Assembly: GCA_028554755.1 (NCBI GenBank)
Contig: JAPTOF010000006.1
Span: 2,412,501-2,476,500 of the forward strand
DNA length: 64,000 bases
Direction of reading: 5' to 3'
From: Cordia subcordata
Taxonomy: Eukaryota > Streptophyta > Magnoliopsida > Boraginales > Cordiaceae
In this document: piece by piece, positions 37,170 to 47,410 of the stretch
Layout of the letters: each line of letters begins with the position of its first letter
How positions within the stretch are numbered: position 1 is the stretch's first letter
Program-made: the position numbers and the translations under genes
The notes under the pieces: model-generated
Database searches by the model: none
What the model was told of the DNA's origin: nothing
Seen by the model: the letters and a program-made list of their open reading frames with translations, nothing else

Positions 37170-38710
37170 ATGGGAAAGATTTGGGTTGAAGTCTGCCTGA
37201 TATCCGGCAGGGGACTCCGGCGTACATCGTCCCTGTGGAAGCTCCAGTGGTTCGCCGTCGGATGGATCGATCCGGCCAACAAGTACTGCACCAAGATTGA
37301 TGCTTCTGGCAATGCAAACCCAGTCTGGAAAACCAAATTCTCTTCACTGATGGATACGTCTGAGGGTAGCTTTCAAGACTTGGCTCTCCATGTGGAAGTC
37401 TACAGTAGGGAACCCGTTTTCCTTAGAGAAAGACTTCTGGGAACATCAACAGTGGCCCTGAAGGAATTTCTGGACAAGTACGCGAAAAATTCCCAGGTTT
37501 CGAAGCCCATTGAAGAAGTTGGGAGCTTTCAACTCAGGGCTAAGAGTTCCGGAAAACCTCAGGGATTTGTTGATATCTCCATCAGAGTTTCAGCTGAAAG
37601 TGAAGAGCCTGTTTCACTCCCAGGTAAAATGGAATGGAACAAAGGTCCTAGCATTATTTACACTGATAAATGTCATAGTCTATCGCACAAGCACACAATA
37701 GCATTAATTTCACAACCTTATGAGGATTCGTAGTCTAGCTTTATTCCTTAGATTTTCTGATCTTTCAATGTCAGAGGAATGTATTTCCACACTCCACGAG
37801 TGACCCGAACCAAGAATGCTAAACAGAGATGGGAATAATGGTTATAAATGATTCTATATGCACGGAATAAAATGTCTTTCAACACCCTATGAGAGACCCA
37901 AACCAAGAATGCTAAACAGACTGGTTCTATATGCACGGAATAAGTCTTGGATTCTCTTTTACTATTAGTGCCACTCTTCATTTTAATTCTGCTTGACTGA
38001 AGTGGATTTTGTTGAGAATTATTGAGTAATTGGTCAATCTTGGTCTTAGATTTTGTGATTTTTTCATATGGGAAGAATGTATTTTAACACCTCCTAGGGC
38101 CCAAACCAAGAACAGAATGTATTTCAACAGATTTGTTGCACTGTGAATAATCGAGAGCAAATAAGCTTTACGTACGAGTTCATGAAAAGCTAAAAAGTTT
38201 CATTTCTCAGGTGATCACGAGGGATTTAAGCTTGATAGCAGCGACGGTATCACTTTGCCTAATCAATATGGACCATCACAGACTTATTATACCCCACAAC
38301 TGCCTCCACACCCATATTCTCAGAAACCAGAAGCTCATCTACATCCAAGCAGTCATCAATATGCAGTCCCATATCCAGCAAGCTATCCCCACCCATCAGT
38401 TGCCGGACCAAGCTATCAACCACCAGCACCGTAACCACCTCCGCCACCAGCTAATGTTGGTTACATACCCACATTACTCCCCAGAACAGATCATAATCTG
38501 CCGCCTAGTTACATAAGCATGCCATCATCTGGAGCTGCAGCACCTGGGCCTGGACGCCCTAATAATGGGCCTGGTTTTGCGGCAGGGGTAGGTGCTGGAG
38601 CATTAGCAGCTGGAGCCGTGATCTTTGGGGATGATTTCATGTCGGGGTTTGATTTTCCTGGGGGTCTTCAAGATGCTAGTATTCGCATATCAACTGATCC
38701 TCCTTTCTGA
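37170..38710 (+). pseudogene. C2-domain protein gene with one in-frame stop
   Basis: Exon 1 (37170-37623) encodes an N-terminal C2 domain (MGKIWVEVCLISGRGLRRTS … GFVDISIRVSA), the type found in plant calcium-dependent lipid-binding/SRC2-like proteins that associate with membranes. Exon 2 starts at 38211 in phase and encodes a Pro/Tyr/His-rich tail. A TAA at 38432-38434 would stop translation after 225 aa. The same frame then continues open to a TGA at 38708-38710, encoding a family-like Gly/Ala end (PGFAAGVGAGALAAGAVIFG … FDFPGGLQDASIRISTDPPF), 317 aa in total if the stop were sense. The segment at about 38458-38494 reads better in another frame (PHYSPEQ), hinting at a pair of compensating indels. 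The C2 domain itself is undamaged, so a truncated protein may still be made. Confidence 0.75.
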
Positions 38711-38846
38711 AATTGTAATTATCTCGCAAGCAATGAAAAGTATTTGAACCTTGGCCTCTCCAGTGTTTCAATGATACATTTTTTCTTTTTTGAAGTTCTG
38801 TTTGGAATCACAAAAATCGATGTAGATTCTCTATTGTTCGCTCTAA

Positions 38847-39252
38847 GAGCCTATTTGGCTTTGCTTATTTTACGGTGCTTATAAGCAGGTGCGGTTTATA
38901 AGCAAAAAGCTGTTTTTAAGTTAGTGGTAAATGAGCAGAGATGTATTTGGATAATATATGTTTATAAACTATTGACATGTTTAATAAATAAGTACTTATA
39001 AATAGTAATAATAATTAAAATGGCTAAAAAAGACATATTGTTGTAACTTGCTTCTTATTTTTAATAGCAAACAAGTTTTTTTGTTTATTTTGACCAAGTG
39101 TTTCTAAGCATTTAAAAAAAAAAGTTGTTCCCCACTTAATTTTTTTTAACCAGGTTATACGTAGCCTTAAATTGCTTATAAGCAAATTTGCCAAACATTT
39201 AATTTTTATTTTTGGCTTATAGGCTAGTCTATTAGCAAAGCCAAAAACCCTC
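38847..39252. mobile_element. MITE family 2, 406-bp copy
   Basis: It opens GAGCCTATTTGGCTTTGCTT and closes TTAGCAAAGCCAAAAACCCTC. The inner sequence has several GCTTATAAGC half-palindromes that allow extensive pairing. No clear target duplication. Confidence 0.65.
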
Positions 39253-39449
39253 TATATATGCTAGTTCAGGGCCAATTGAGTAACATTTGAGATTAAATAT
39301 TTGGTATATATGGTGATTACTAACATCATAGCCCTTTATTATTTTGAGGCAGCATTGTGACAGATGATTGTGCCTAATTCTAACATATTCAATTCTATGG
39401 CGATGTTAGAAAAAAGAGAGAGAAACTTCTGCCGTGCAATTAATATGGG

Positions 39450-41239
39450 TGATGAGTTGTGATTTGGTGTGTGTTTGCATTGCCATTTACTTATATTTTA
39501 GAGGTGTTGAATGCTTATAATGATGCATTAGTGTAGTACTTTTGATAGGAATAGGCTTAAGCGTGAACAAATGTGCATATTGAGTTTAAGAGATAAATTG
39601 CTACACTAATTGCTTGTTTTCAATGATTTAGGCGGATTTTGGGTTAAGATCAAGATTGGATGATGAAAGGTGATGAAGATGAGACATGCACGGGTCGAAA
39701 AGAGAAGACCGAAGGCCGAAAAGATGAAGGAAGTCAGCGGATGACCATGAAAGAAGAGCCGGTCGACCGACTAGGTCGACAGGCCACTCCAGAAAGCTTC
39801 ATTGAAAAGCCGGACGACCCCCCCTTCAAGAGCCGGTCGACCAGCCACTCCAGAGAGCTCCACTAGAAAGCCGGTCGAGTACTCCAGAGGCCGGTCGACC
39901 TAGCCGGTCGACTGGCTATGCGCGAACTTATAAATAAAGCCCGATGCGGAAGAATTTGGGGGAGCAAAAAAAAAACACGTACTTCACACTTAACCTCTCA
40001 CACACTTAACCCTAATCTCTAGCCGCCTCCCACGCCCTTTTCACACACTTTTCACCAAGAACCAAGCTTAGTTGGGAGGATTCAAACGCTTTGGAATCAA
40101 GATTGTTCACAAGCCGTGATCTAAATTCATTAGGATGAAATGGGAGTTTCGTTATATCTCTTTCATTCTATTTTCCATTATGTCTCAGTAGGCTTGTATA
40201 GGGTGATTAAACTTATGTAATGGGTTGATTTTATATTCTTATGATATGGGATATGATGGCTGAATATATATATATATATATATATATATGTTTTGATTTG
40301 TCTTGTTTAATTGGGTGTTCTTTCATTCATGTCTATGTGTTTGATAAAATGCCTAGATGAGTAACATGTATACAAATTGAAGTTTGTTTGTTACTAAACA
40401 CATCTAATCCATGTTATACTCATGTCTATGTGTTTATATGTGGATGCTATGAAGTGGGTAATGCTTTTATTCATGTTTATATGCGTATTTGCATGCCTAG
40501 TAACGAGCATAACTTTAATATTGCATTTTATGCACGCTAGCAAGTGAAATCCTCTTTGTAGTGACTTTAGAATGACGAAGCATAATTTAGGGCTAGTCTA
40601 GATCGAGTCTCCTTTGGCTTTAAATCCAGCCAATAGGTTTCAGGATAGATTTAGTCGACCTTAGCAACACTAGGTCTTGGCTTTAAACCCAGCCAACGGT
40701 TTAGGTACTAAGGTAGGTTCATTCTAAGCCACATAGGAAGTTAGTTAGTCAATCTTGAGGCCCTAGGTCATAAGGACCACGCCGTAGCTCTAGGAGGCGC
40801 CGCCTAGGTACGGACCCACATCGAGTCCTAGGAGGAAATCAGGACATTATCTAGCAACCTAGTTAAGAGCACTTATGACAGTTAGCCATCATCCCTTAAT
40901 CCCATAGCATTTGAGTATAGAATTACCCATTCATAAGTCGAAGTCACCCTATCTTTTTTCAATTGTTAGTTTCCTCTTAATCAACTTGCGTTTCCATTTG
41001 TTTTTATTCATAGTTTAGTTTTATTTCATTTACATAGAGCTCCCAATAATCCAAAATCTCACAAGAAGAAATTCACCTAGTTAGATCTGTCTTTTTAGCT
41101 CCTTTTAGAACATCAAGCATAGGATTCATTCACATTATTCACGCCTCCCTGTGGTTCGACACCTGCCCTTTTACACATTATATTGCACGATCCGTACGCT
41201 TGCGGGTCTTTTAGAGCTTGCTCTCGTAACACGACATCA
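39450..41239. mobile_element. solo LTR of a retrotransposon, probably Ty3/gypsy
   Basis: A 1,790-bp segment starts TGATGAG and ends ACATCA, flanked on both sides by ATGGG (39445-39449 and 41240-41244), a 5-bp target-site duplication. Read on the minus strand it begins TGATGTCGTGTTACGAG, then GACCCGCAAGCGTACGG and GTCGAACCACAGGGAGG, a pattern typical of many plant gypsy-type LTRs. No primer-binding site, polypurine tract, gag or pol adjoins it, so it looks like a solo LTR left by recombination. It contains a GGTCGAC-rich block (39761-39912) and an (AT)n tract near 40265-40290. Confidence 0.75.
39761..39912. repeat. GGTCGAC-rich degenerate repeat inside the solo LTR
   Basis: Five exact GGTCGAC sites (39761, 39774, 39834, 39893, 39906) plus variants GGTCGAG and GGACGAC within 152 bases, interspersed with CCACTCCAGA(A/G)AGC blocks. 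The core GTCGAC is palindromic. Confidence 0.8.
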
Positions 41240-41409
41240 ATGGGAATAGGCCCGGTCGATTGACGGAAAATTCTTAATTTTACTCTTTTTTTTTAATTTA
41301 TTGTAAAAATACTCTAGTTTTAAAATCATTTGTAAAAATACCCTCTTCCCGTTTCCATTAATTCCAGGAATAAAAAAATTTTAAAAAAGCCGTTGAAAAT
41401 TTAAATACT

Positions 41410-41538
41410 TTCGGTAAGTCACCTACCGAAATAAGCACAGAAACTGTAGGTGACTTACCGTGTACTGTTTTACCGGGATGCGTTAAAATTAAAAAAAAAA
41501 TTGTTGGGCCATTATGATTTTCGGTAAGTCACCTACCG
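41410..41538. repeat. left array of 17-bp palindromes in the MULE
   Basis: CGGTAAGTCACCTACCG or its inverse occurs at 41410-41430, 41446-41460 (partial, inverted) and 41520-41538. The outer CGGTA/TACCG arms pair. The same motif recurs at the other end of the element. Confidence 0.9.
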
Positions 41539-42008
41539 TTTATTTTGGCTATAAATACCCCCTCCTCCTCCCCATTTTTCCTCACACCTGAGTTTACCCC
41601 ACCTCTCACCCTTCCCAGCTTTGATATTGTGCGAAAAAAAATATATTCTGGTCTTTTTTTTTTACAAAAAAGTTTGCTCCACGCATAGGAAAGTTCCTTT
41701 ACTTGTAAGTTTTTTATATTCTCGCCTATTTATTTGTTATATATTGAATTTTATATGTATATACATATTGTTAATATGCATCGTATGTATGTCTATATAT
41801 AATGTATATAGCATGTATGTATGTATATAGTATATGTACATGTGATATTAAAACGCCTACAATCTTGATATGTATTATTATGTGTTATATATATATGTGT
41901 GTGTGTGTTTATTTTAGTTGCAAATATGCGGGTGTGTGTTTATTTTACATGCATATGAATAGGATATTTATCGTAATTTTGTAATGTATGACCTTTTCAT
42001 TTGGTAGA

Positions 42009-42450
42009 GATTTATAGTATTTAAAAAATGTAGAAAGATTTTAGAAGTTGATTCTGAATTTTAGAAATCTCATTAACCAAGATTTATAGTATTTAGAAAA
42101 TTTAGAAAGATTTTAGAAGAAGTTATGAATTTTAGAAATTTCATAGAGCCGAGATTTATAGTATTTAGAAAATTTAGAAAGATTTTATAAAAAGTTATGA
42201 AAATTTAGAAAGATTTTAGAAAAAGGTTTTAATTTTAGAAATTTCATAGAGCCGAGATTTATAGTATTTAGAAAATTTAGAAAGATTTTAGAAAAAGTTA
42301 TGAAAATTTAGAAAGATTTTAGAAGAAGTTATGAATTTTAGAAATTTCATAGAGCCGAGATTTATAGTATGTAGAAAATTTAGAAATATTTTGTAAAAAG
42401 TTATGAAAATTTAGAAAGATTTTAGAAATTGCTTTTAGAAAAAGTTATTA
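42009..42450. repeat. minisatellite, five units of 72-103 bp
   Basis: Each unit starts GATTTATAGTAT(T/G)TA. Units start at 42009, 42081, 42153, 42256 and 42359, so the spacing is 72, 72, 103 and 103 bases. The longer units carry one extra internal GAAAATTTAGAAAGATTTTA block. It lies upstream of the PMD gene inside the MULE. Confidence 0.9.
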
Positions 42451-42740
42451 GGAATATGTTGTCGTTTATTAGGAACAAGAACTATGTTTAGTTAGTTAGA
42501 AACGTAATATAATTCAATAGAAAATTAATTTAATTTATTGGAAAATAATTCCTAAGGAATTTCCTTAGGATTTTCTTAAAATGTACTAGGAAATTATTTG
42601 ATTAGAAGATTAATATAAATGTTTGTAACTTATTAGCAAAATTGTACAACTGTCTAGGAACAAGAATATGGTTCATTTGCTAGAAAATTATTATAAATAA
42701 TTAGTTACGCATATTAACTGTTTGATCGTAGGATAGTATC

Positions 42741-45233
42741 ATGGATGTCTGCTTTCGACCCCAAGATGCATCCTTTTTGGTGCATTACGCCCAGCATAGG
42801 ACGCAGATTTTGACGGGGGAGACTGCGTCAAAGGACTTGCGCACGCAGCAGGGCGACGGGTACTTGTTCCAGACCCTGGAGCACCCGTTAGTACAAGAAG
42901 AGTTGTTGTGTGCGGGGTTCTATGACTGTTATAAGGCAGGTTGGCATGAACTCGACCACGCCTTATCTACAGCTGTCGTGGAGAGGTGGCAGACGGAGAC
43001 ACACACCTTCCACTTGCCTGTCGGAGAGGCCACTATCACACTACAGGATGTGGCTATTTTATGGGGGCTACCAGTGTCTGGTAATCCTATCCCGCACTTA
43101 TCCATGATAAGGCGCGTTTATGGTGAGTGGGCTGCGCTTTTCTATGATCTTTGCGGCATTACGGTGAAAAATAAACATATGGAGTTGAAATTCGGAAAGA
43201 TCAGGTTGTCTGAGGTGAAGCGGTTGTATGAGATGACTTACCAGCACGAGGTCGAGGGTGCAGCCGCAGCGCGACGTGCCCGTCTATGGATGTTCTGGTA
43301 CATAGTCTCTCATTTCTTCGCCGATACCAGTGGCAGCTGAGGGAACATGAACTGGCTGATTTTGCTCACGGACATTGAGGCCGTGAAGGGATTGAACTAG
43401 GGTGCTACTGCGCTAACACATTTGTACATGGGGATGGATGCCTTTGTATATTCCGATAGGACATACCTCTGTGGCGGCATCACCCTGTTGCAGGTACTGC
43501 GCATAAGTCACTTAATCATTATTTGTAAATATAACGTGATTTCTATATGGTATTAACTTAACTGTCCACTTATTTGCAGTGGTGGATATGGGACAGGTTC
43601 GACTGTTTTCGTCCCACACTTATTGAGTCTAGGCCCCAGGACATCTAGAGCAAGATGCATCCGTAGGAGGTCGGATGGAACCTACCAGACGCGTCACGGG
43701 GGGCAATGTACCTTATGGAGAAGTCCTTTGTAGACACGGCCAACGGGGGCCTGCTACTATATCGCGATGTCATTGACAAGCTTCAGCCCGACCAGGTTCG
43801 TTTTTCATAGCAAATGTAGGTAGCATGTTAAATTTATTTCAATGCTAGCGAAGTAGTACTAACCTTAAGTATCTATGCACTTTTACATTGCAGTTTATTT
43901 GGCAGTCGTATAGGGACATTATAGGGGATCTGCCGGATTACTGTACAAAGGGGTTGGACTGGTGGAGGACGAAGGTGCCTCTACTCTGTGGTGGATTGGT
44001 TGAATGGCATCGAGCTGATCATATGCTACACTAGTTTGGGATGCGCCAGCCGATCCCAGAAGCTCCGGAGCCGTTCGTCTCCCAGGCACACTTGAAAGGG
44101 AAAGAGGTGTTGAAACCCCTGGACGTGGAGCAGTGGCATGGGTGATGGGCCAGGGCGCAGGATGTTGTAGTGAACGGTGTTGTTGTTGAGGATAGGCCAG
44201 ATTCAGTGCACTTGCAGCAGTACATGCAGTGGTATTGACGCCGATCTATCATTCGAATTGCCCATTCGTCATGGGTGCCTCGTCGTGTGGGATATATGGC
44301 GACAGCACACGACGAGCATTTTATGGTAAGTCGACCATATTGGTTATTGGCATACTGCATAACATTTTTCCCGATAGATGTATGATACGAAGTAAATATC
44401 TTTTGCGTAATTATGTTTTGCAGGCTTCGACATTGGGCCGTGCATTCCATCACATGCGGCGGGCCTCACAGCAGCACAGCTAGGGAACATTGGCACATGA
44501 TCGTTTCTGGCCGAAGATGGATAATGTCATGTCCCAGATGCAGCGGGCCCTGGAACAGACTAGGCACGACGATATTTTGGCGACGCTCTTGTATTTTGAC
44601 CTACCCAATGCATCGACCCAACCAGAGATGCAGCCTCATTGGTCCCAGCCGCCTCCGACATACCCATGGACCTAGATGCCACCCCAGGCCGCCCCGTCAT
44701 ACTATTCGTGTGGACAGACACTTACACAGCAGCCCCCATTGACATACCTATGGGCACACACCCCACCGCAGTAGCCCCCATCGACCTACCAGTCATTTCC
44801 ACCTCATCCCACACAGTGGTCTCAGCCCACACAGTGGGGCCAGCCAGGGCCGAGTGGATCGTCTTACATGCAGTATACCTCATATAGTCAAGGTATCCAC
44901 CCGTTTACATCCACACCAGCCGCCCCACAGCGTCCGCCCATGTCATCGTCGTTTCTGTGCGAGCCGACGCAGATGACCATACCGACAGGGGTATCGACGG
45001 ACCCATCCACTTCCCCACTGGTAATTGAAGACTATCTTGCCCCATCACAGGATGTGGAGGGTGAGGATCAGGGCGGTGATGAACAGGGTAATGCGCAGGG
45101 TAGGGAGTAGCAGCCACCGGCCGAGGAGGTACCGCCACATCGAGCTGGGAAGCGCCCTTCTACTTCGCAGTTGCAATGAGTCCAGCCCCCTCGCGGGAAG
45201 AAGGGACATCCTCCAGCGTGTGGGACGCATTAG
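42741..45233 (+). pseudogene. plant mobile domain (PMD/MAIN-like) gene, decayed by stops
   Basis: Four exons (42741-43493, 43580-43795, 43894-44325, 44424-45233) join in phase 0 at every junction. Recognisable PMD blocks are HPLVQEELLCAGFYDCYKAG, LPVGEATITLQDVAILWGLP, WWIWDRFDCFRPTLIESRPQ and an FGMRQPIPEAPEPF segment, followed by a Pro/Gln-rich tail ending PPACGTH. I count 12 in-frame premature stops (two, two, three and five in exons 1-4) and no frameshift. Each stop can come from CAG, CAA, CGA or TGG by one transition. PMD proteins occur both in transposons and as domesticated genes in silencing and development. This copy is inside a MULE. Confidence 0.85.
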
Positions 45234-45497
45234 ATTTGTTTTTTCTTTCAATTTTTAATTTATGTAATTTATCTTTTCCACTATGTAAATGAATACCAGT
45301 CATTTAACAAACCAGTTTTACTTGAATTACATTTCAGTTCAAGTTCAATAATTTTGTGTACGACAAAGTTTAACAAACATTAAAGCAATCCACCTACATT
45401 ACATCCCAGAACACATTCAACTTGAAAGCCATTCAAAACTCTAAAAATTACACGTAGTGAATACAATACGATACATTTCTAGCAAACATTATCAGAA

Positions 45498-46780
45498 CTA
45501 TTGTTGTGTGGGCCTAGTTTGATTTTGAGGGCAGCTGGCCACGTTGTGACTCAGTTGACCGCAATTTGAACACCTTCGTCTACTAACTTGGTCCGAGTGA
45601 TCCATCTCATTAGGGATGCAGCTACCCCCGGGAGGTCCTCTGTTCCTGTGACACAATCTACCTGGATTGGGCTGCAATTGCCAAGCAGGTGCATCTGGCC
45701 AATAATCAACATGTCCCAAAGGTTGAAATGGGATGGCATACGTATTCGTGTACGCTTCGACTTTATATTCAACTGGAAACATGTTAACTAACGCTACATT
45801 CAAGTAGCGTGCAATAGCCTGTGCATGTGAACATGGCAAATGGTACGCTTGTCCACTTACCGCAGGTACATGTCTTCTCATTAAACCTGACCACTTGTAC
45901 TGGACGTCTGTCAATAAATGATTCTGGCAACCGGCCTATCTGTGCTGTACCTGTTTCGTAGTAAAAATGAAACACGTTATGAAGGTGTGACATTGCCTCC
46001 TATTTGTCAAACAATTCCCTAACTCTAGCAGGCAAGAGAAATTGTTGTCCAGCCAAATGCCTCGCATGTATAGACCGGTTGTAGAAGTATTCAGCACACT
46101 TTGTGAAAGTGTACGATACTAACGCTTAAATAGGCAAATTCCTCGCCCCAACAAGGACACCATTGAAACGCTCAATGTTGTTTGTAGTCATCATACCCCA
46201 CCTCGAACCTCCATCAGCATACAGCGTCCACATCTCCCGGTCTATATTGGTGAGATAGTCGTATGCACGTTTACCAGCCCCGGTTGGTGTTGGGTCAACT
46301 CCCAAAATTTTTTGCATCACTTCTACGTGTTTGCGTACTTGATTTTCCTTACTAGCTGTCTAACATAAGTCCTTTATATACTGGTTGTGGAACTGTTTCA
46401 TGACATTACTTTTGAGGTGCCTCAAGCATATCTGATGCTTCACCCGCAATTGCCCGTCAGATGAGATACGATTCACGGCAGAGAAAATTTCAGCATGTCT
46501 ATCAGACACTATACAAATCTTATCCATATCATGCAGCAAATGCATCCGTACAAGTTGAAGGAACCATGACCAACTTTCGGTTGTCTCTGCATCGACAACT
46601 GCAAACGCCTACGGTAAAATCTGACTGTTCGTATCAGCTGTCAATGCTGTTAGTAGATGACCCTTACATGGACCGCACAGGTGAGTACTGTCGAGAGAAA
46701 GCACTAGACGACAATACTTTCACGCTGCAATGCATGGGGCAAACGCCCAAAACACATAATAAAAAATTTGGTTCCTTGCG
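45498..46780 (-). pseudogene. MULE (MuDR-type) transposase, N-terminally truncated
   Basis: Reading from about 46760 down, one frame gives VFWAFAPCIAA, LSLDSTHLCGPCKGHLLTAL, AFAVVDAETTESWSWFLQLV and then KICIVSDRHAEIFSAVN with HQICLRHLKSNVMKQF. This is the DDE-type MULE transposase core. It continues through MTTNNIERFNG to EKTCTCGKW. A one-base insertion near 45867 moves the SWIM finger rest (QAYHLPCSHAQAIA) to another frame, which ends with a CCHC knuckle (CSNCGQLSHNVASC) and stop at 45498. At least five in-frame stops are present. The N-terminal MuDR DNA-binding region is absent, and the frame runs into the right palindrome array. Confidence 0.85.
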
Positions 46781-46806
46781 TCGACCCTTACCGTTCAAAG
46801 CTAATA

Positions 46807-46988
46807 ACGGTAAATCACTTACCGTTCCTGGGAAATTGCAGTGGTAGATGACCTACCGTTTATTCCCTAATAACAATAGGTCACCTACCGTTCTTGCTGA
46901 CATGCTGGCACTTCTCAATATATTCTCTGACAGCTAGAAGAACGGTAAGTCACCTACCGTTTCTGTAAGCGGTAGGTGACTTACCGAA
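46807..46988. repeat. right array of 17-bp palindromes in the MULE
   Basis: Five copies or variants of CGGTAAGTCACCTACCG at 46807-46825, 46843-46858, 46877-46890, 46942-46960 and, inverted, 46970-46988. Together with the left array there are eight, all within about 280 bases of the element ends. Confidence 0.9.
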
Positions 46989-47180
46989 AAGGGTATTTTT
47001 AAAATTCATTTTAAAACAAGGGTATTTTTTCAACAATTTTAAAAAAAAGGGTAAAAATAAAAATTTCCTGTCGACTGACCTTACCAGACCTCCCTAACAT
47101 CCTTGCTTCACGTTCCACCATTTGAGGGATGGCTCTCAACACCGATGTCTCGTACCCACCAACTTTTTTTAATATGCATT

Positions 47181-47410
47181 AGGGTTCATTTGAATCGGCT
47201 TTTTTGATAAGCGTTTTTTTAACAACTTTTGAAAAACAGTTTTTTTTAAAAGCTAAAAATTTCGAATTTTGAAAAAAATTATATTTGAGCTTTTTTCAGA
47301 ATTTCAGCTTTTTTGGAAATCAAATCAAATAGTTATTGAAAATTTAGTGTAACTTTTTCAGGAAAAAAAATACTTTTTCATAAAAAAAAAAGCTAATCCA
47401 AATATGCCCT
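47181..47410. mobile_element. MITE family 1 copy
   Basis: It begins AGGGTTCATTTGAATCGGC and ends GCTAATCCAAATATGCCCT, which are inverse of each other. Internal blocks (AACAACTTTTGAAAAACAG, TTTCAGCTTTTTTGGAAATC) match the 14.5-kb copy closely. Confidence 0.75.

Larger units (their letters stand above)
41265..47068. mobile_element. 5.8-kb Mutator-like element (MULE) carrying a PMD gene and a transposase
   Basis: The left end GGAAAATTCTTAATTTTACT and the inverse of the right end GGAAATTTTTATTTTTACCC are imperfect terminal inverted repeats that stay similar for about 80 bases. Flanks are GTCGATTGAC (41255-41264) and GTCGACTGAC (47070-47079), a near-identical direct repeat of the size MULEs make. 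Inside lie subterminal palindrome arrays, a minisatellite, a plant-mobile-domain gene (+) and, convergent to it, a MULE transposase gene (-). Both genes are full of stops, so the element is dead as a protein source. Confidence 0.8.

Noticed and set aside
37748..38160. Minus-strand ORFs within intron 1 of the C2 gene
   Set aside because: Low complexity and antisense to the intron, with repeated ACCCAAACCAAGAATGCTAAACAG-type blocks rather than coding signal.
44031..44453. 140-codon minus-strand ORF in the MULE
   Set aside because: Antisense shadow of PMD exons 3 and 4.
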